A program made the position numbers and the translations under genes. Of a DNA stretch of 64,000 nt, positions 62,808 through 64,000 are shown piece after piece. Each line of letters opens with the position of its first letter. The stretch's first letter is position 1. Origin of the DNA: Torymus aiolomorphi (Eukaryota; Arthropoda; Insecta; Hymenoptera; Torymidae); assembly GCA_036365515.1 (NCBI GenBank), contig CM070875.1, positions 5,987,001-6,051,000 of the forward strand, in the 5' to 3' direction. The notes below the pieces were generated by a model that was given only the letters and a program-made list of their open reading frames with translations, was not told where the DNA came from and searched no databases.

Positions 62808-62920
62808 CCACTGGTCACACGATCAAGAGAGAGAGATGAATGCGGGGGTCGGATTGGAAAAGTGGTGTTAAAAGGGGGAGGGAGGGAGTGATATCCCTTT
62901 GTGATGCGTATACAACTTAC
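62808..62920 (-). promoter_or_regulatory. Recursive splice site and its RS-exon-like segment (minus strand)
   Basis: On the minus strand a pyrimidine-rich tract (CTTTTTTCTTTATG) is followed by TTGCAG|GTAAGTTG, with the junction at 62921/62920. A complete 3' splice site is therefore fused to a complete 5' splice site with no exon between. 113 nt further along there is a second strong donor, AGTGG|GTAAGTAC (after 62808). This arrangement matches ratcheting points in long insect introns and the RS-exon layout described in vertebrates. The intervening 113 nt has TAA codons and would not extend the kinase frame usefully. An alternative is a 5' non-coding exon ending at 62808. Confidence 0.55.
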
Positions 62921-64000
62921 CTGCAACATAAAGAAAAAAGAATCGTAATTAGATGATGTGTGTATGGCCAATTATGAAACAAGGTAAGGCATTAATGTAT
63001 AACAAAGAATTAAAGAAAGAGCATAGAGGTATAGAGTATAAAAGTATATATCGGTACGGCGGAATACCTGGCCGCCTCAGATCGTTTATTTAGGTCATCG
63101 TGGGCTGCGCGCGAGGAGGAAAAAAAAAGGTTCGAGATGCGCCCATCAGATAATAATACACACCGATCGGCAACGGCGGCGTCCTTATGTATATACAGCT
63201 CGTCCATCTTCGCGCGAAACAATTCGAGGCATCCCGGCGACGTTATCAGCCGCGGGCATTTATTAAGGTCGTTAACTGGTTCGGATCGTACGTTCGAGTG
63301 ACCCCGAATATGTGTGTGCTTATCAGCCGCCGATGACTGACGAATAACGGAACCCCCCCGAAAAAAAAAACAGAGATATACACGCGTCACCGGAAGCGTA
63401 TATATGTTCCGCGAAATTTCGCACGTTTTTCCTCGGGTTACACTAGGATACGCAGACGCTATAGTGTATTTGCAGTGGAGGCCGCCGCGTGGTATGCGAA
63501 ATTTCTAGAAAGTGGCGGCGGCCGCGCTCTGGCACAGTTTTCGTGATTTATTTCGCAAAGCGAATGAGCGTATGTATGTGTGCGCCGCGCATAACGAGAC
63601 TTATGTAAGATAATTAAGGCGCGAGGGGTTTAATTAATTTTTGTTCCTTATGTGTATGTGTATAATATGTAACATGAGTGGATAAAAAGTCTCGTCTTCG
63701 TTTGAGTACAGGCGTATAGGTTAATCGAGAGATAAGGAGCGGAGTTTGCGCTCTTTTTCGACCGGTATATAGCAGTCCATTAAGATTTCGTTGATCGCGA
63801 GCTAATTAATTTGTATAGCAACCCACTTACACACTCGTTGTTTTGCGACTTCGCTATCTCGATAATTGCGCGACCGTATATACATATCTACAAACTCCCG
63901 CACGAATTCAATTATAACCGCTTCTCTCGTCCTCCCTCCAAATCCAATCCCGCAACACACCGACGAAAAAAAAAAGAAGCCTTCAATTAACATCTCTCCA

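Larger units (their letters stand above)
30553..64000 (-). other. Drak: Gene B span: DRAK/STK17-family kinase, 5' end beyond window
   Basis: This is the second DRAK-like gene, transcribed right to left and lying upstream of gene A on the same strand. Seven exons (43852-44064, 41929-42067, 33878-34004, 33392-33620, 31985-32730, 31363-31884, 30553-30722) join in frame to 714 residues ending in TAA. The kinase domain occupies residues 1 to about 250 of this fragment, followed by a 460-residue acidic and Ser-rich tail. The key residues Lys21, Glu39, Asp115, Asn120 and Asp136 and the full DFG are intact, so it looks catalytically competent. The exon corresponding to gene A's N-terminal exon was not found in the 20 kb to the right and probably lies beyond 64000. 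Extending the span to the window edge is inference, supported by the recursive splice site at 62920. Confidence 0.85.
44065..64000 (-). other. About 20 kb without exons: putative large gene B intron
   Basis: No reading frame here shows a protein family, and no exon resembling gene A exon 1 was found. It contains the second copy of the dispersed TIR element (46172-46752), long microsatellites (48711-48751, 53871-53901, 56105-56165, 56731-56773, 57351-57433, 62150-62173, 62662-62687), a foldback element (61477-61627), and a recursive splice site with a matching downstream donor (62808-62920). Reading the whole stretch as one intron is inference from the need for an upstream first exon. Confidence 0.5.

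Noticed and set aside
62808..62812. A 3-nt TGG microexon (GACCAG|TGG|GTAAGT)
   Set aside because: The AG lies in a reasonable tract, but a 3-nt exon is far less likely than the donor of an RS-exon or of a 5' non-coding exon that uses the clear fused site at 62920.
44065..64000. A gene B exon equivalent to gene A's N-terminal exon (..EIDPKPFA)
   Set aside because: I scanned the minus-strand frames for a similar peptide ending in a GT donor and found none, so I left gene B 5' partial rather than guess.
1..64000. tRNA, rRNA, CRISPR arrays or bacterial-style operons
   Set aside because: I saw no tRNA B-box-like GGTTCGAATCC in a cloverleaf context, no rRNA blocks and no spaced direct repeats. 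The window has spliced eukaryotic genes.

Overview
This is eukaryotic, insect-like genomic DNA. Small exons with GT..AG borders are separated by long introns full of CpG-rich low-complexity sequence, (GA/CT)n, (GT/CA)n and (TA)n microsatellites and short inverted-repeat elements. The protein family, together with the CpG-rich and microsatellite-rich composition, suggests an arthropod, possibly a hymenopteran such as a parasitoid wasp. The species assignment is inference; the sequence does not prove it.

All convincing protein-coding sequence is on the minus strand and belongs to two tandem genes for DRAK/STK17-type (death-associated protein kinase-related) serine/threonine kinases. Gene A (coding exons between 23062 and 1) has ten coding exons. 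Its likely first in-frame ATG and its whole kinase domain are present, but its C-terminus runs off the left edge. Gene B (exons between 44064 and 30553) has seven coding exons with a stop codon at 30553-30555. Its N-terminal exon(s) are not visible and probably lie beyond the right edge. I joined the exons by hand: every junction has GT/AG borders and keeps the reading frame. In the kinase domain the exon lengths (213, 139, 127, 229 nt) and intron phases are identical in A and B, except that gene A's 229-nt exon is split by one extra intron into 49+180. This indicates a tandem duplication followed by divergence. Gene B keeps the canonical DFG motif; gene A reads DFE.

Layout from left to right: 1-23091 gene A (3' end to 5' end); 23092-30552 the intergenic part, holding gene A's unmapped 5' region and a possible very long 3' UTR of gene B; 30553-44064 the kinase-domain and tail exons of gene B; 44065-64000 about 20 kb with no recognisable coding exon, read as the large upstream intron of gene B. 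Near its right end there is a textbook recursive splice site (62920/62921, minus strand).

The non-coding space holds several short mobile-element-like structures: a 338-bp near-perfect palindrome (41031-41368), a 55-bp perfect inverted repeat flanking a hammerhead-like core (17969-18170), a dispersed element present as two opposite copies (17345-17896 and 46172-46752), smaller foldback elements, an AT-rich minisatellite and long microsatellites. I saw no rRNA, tRNA, CRISPR array, viral gene or autonomous transposase.
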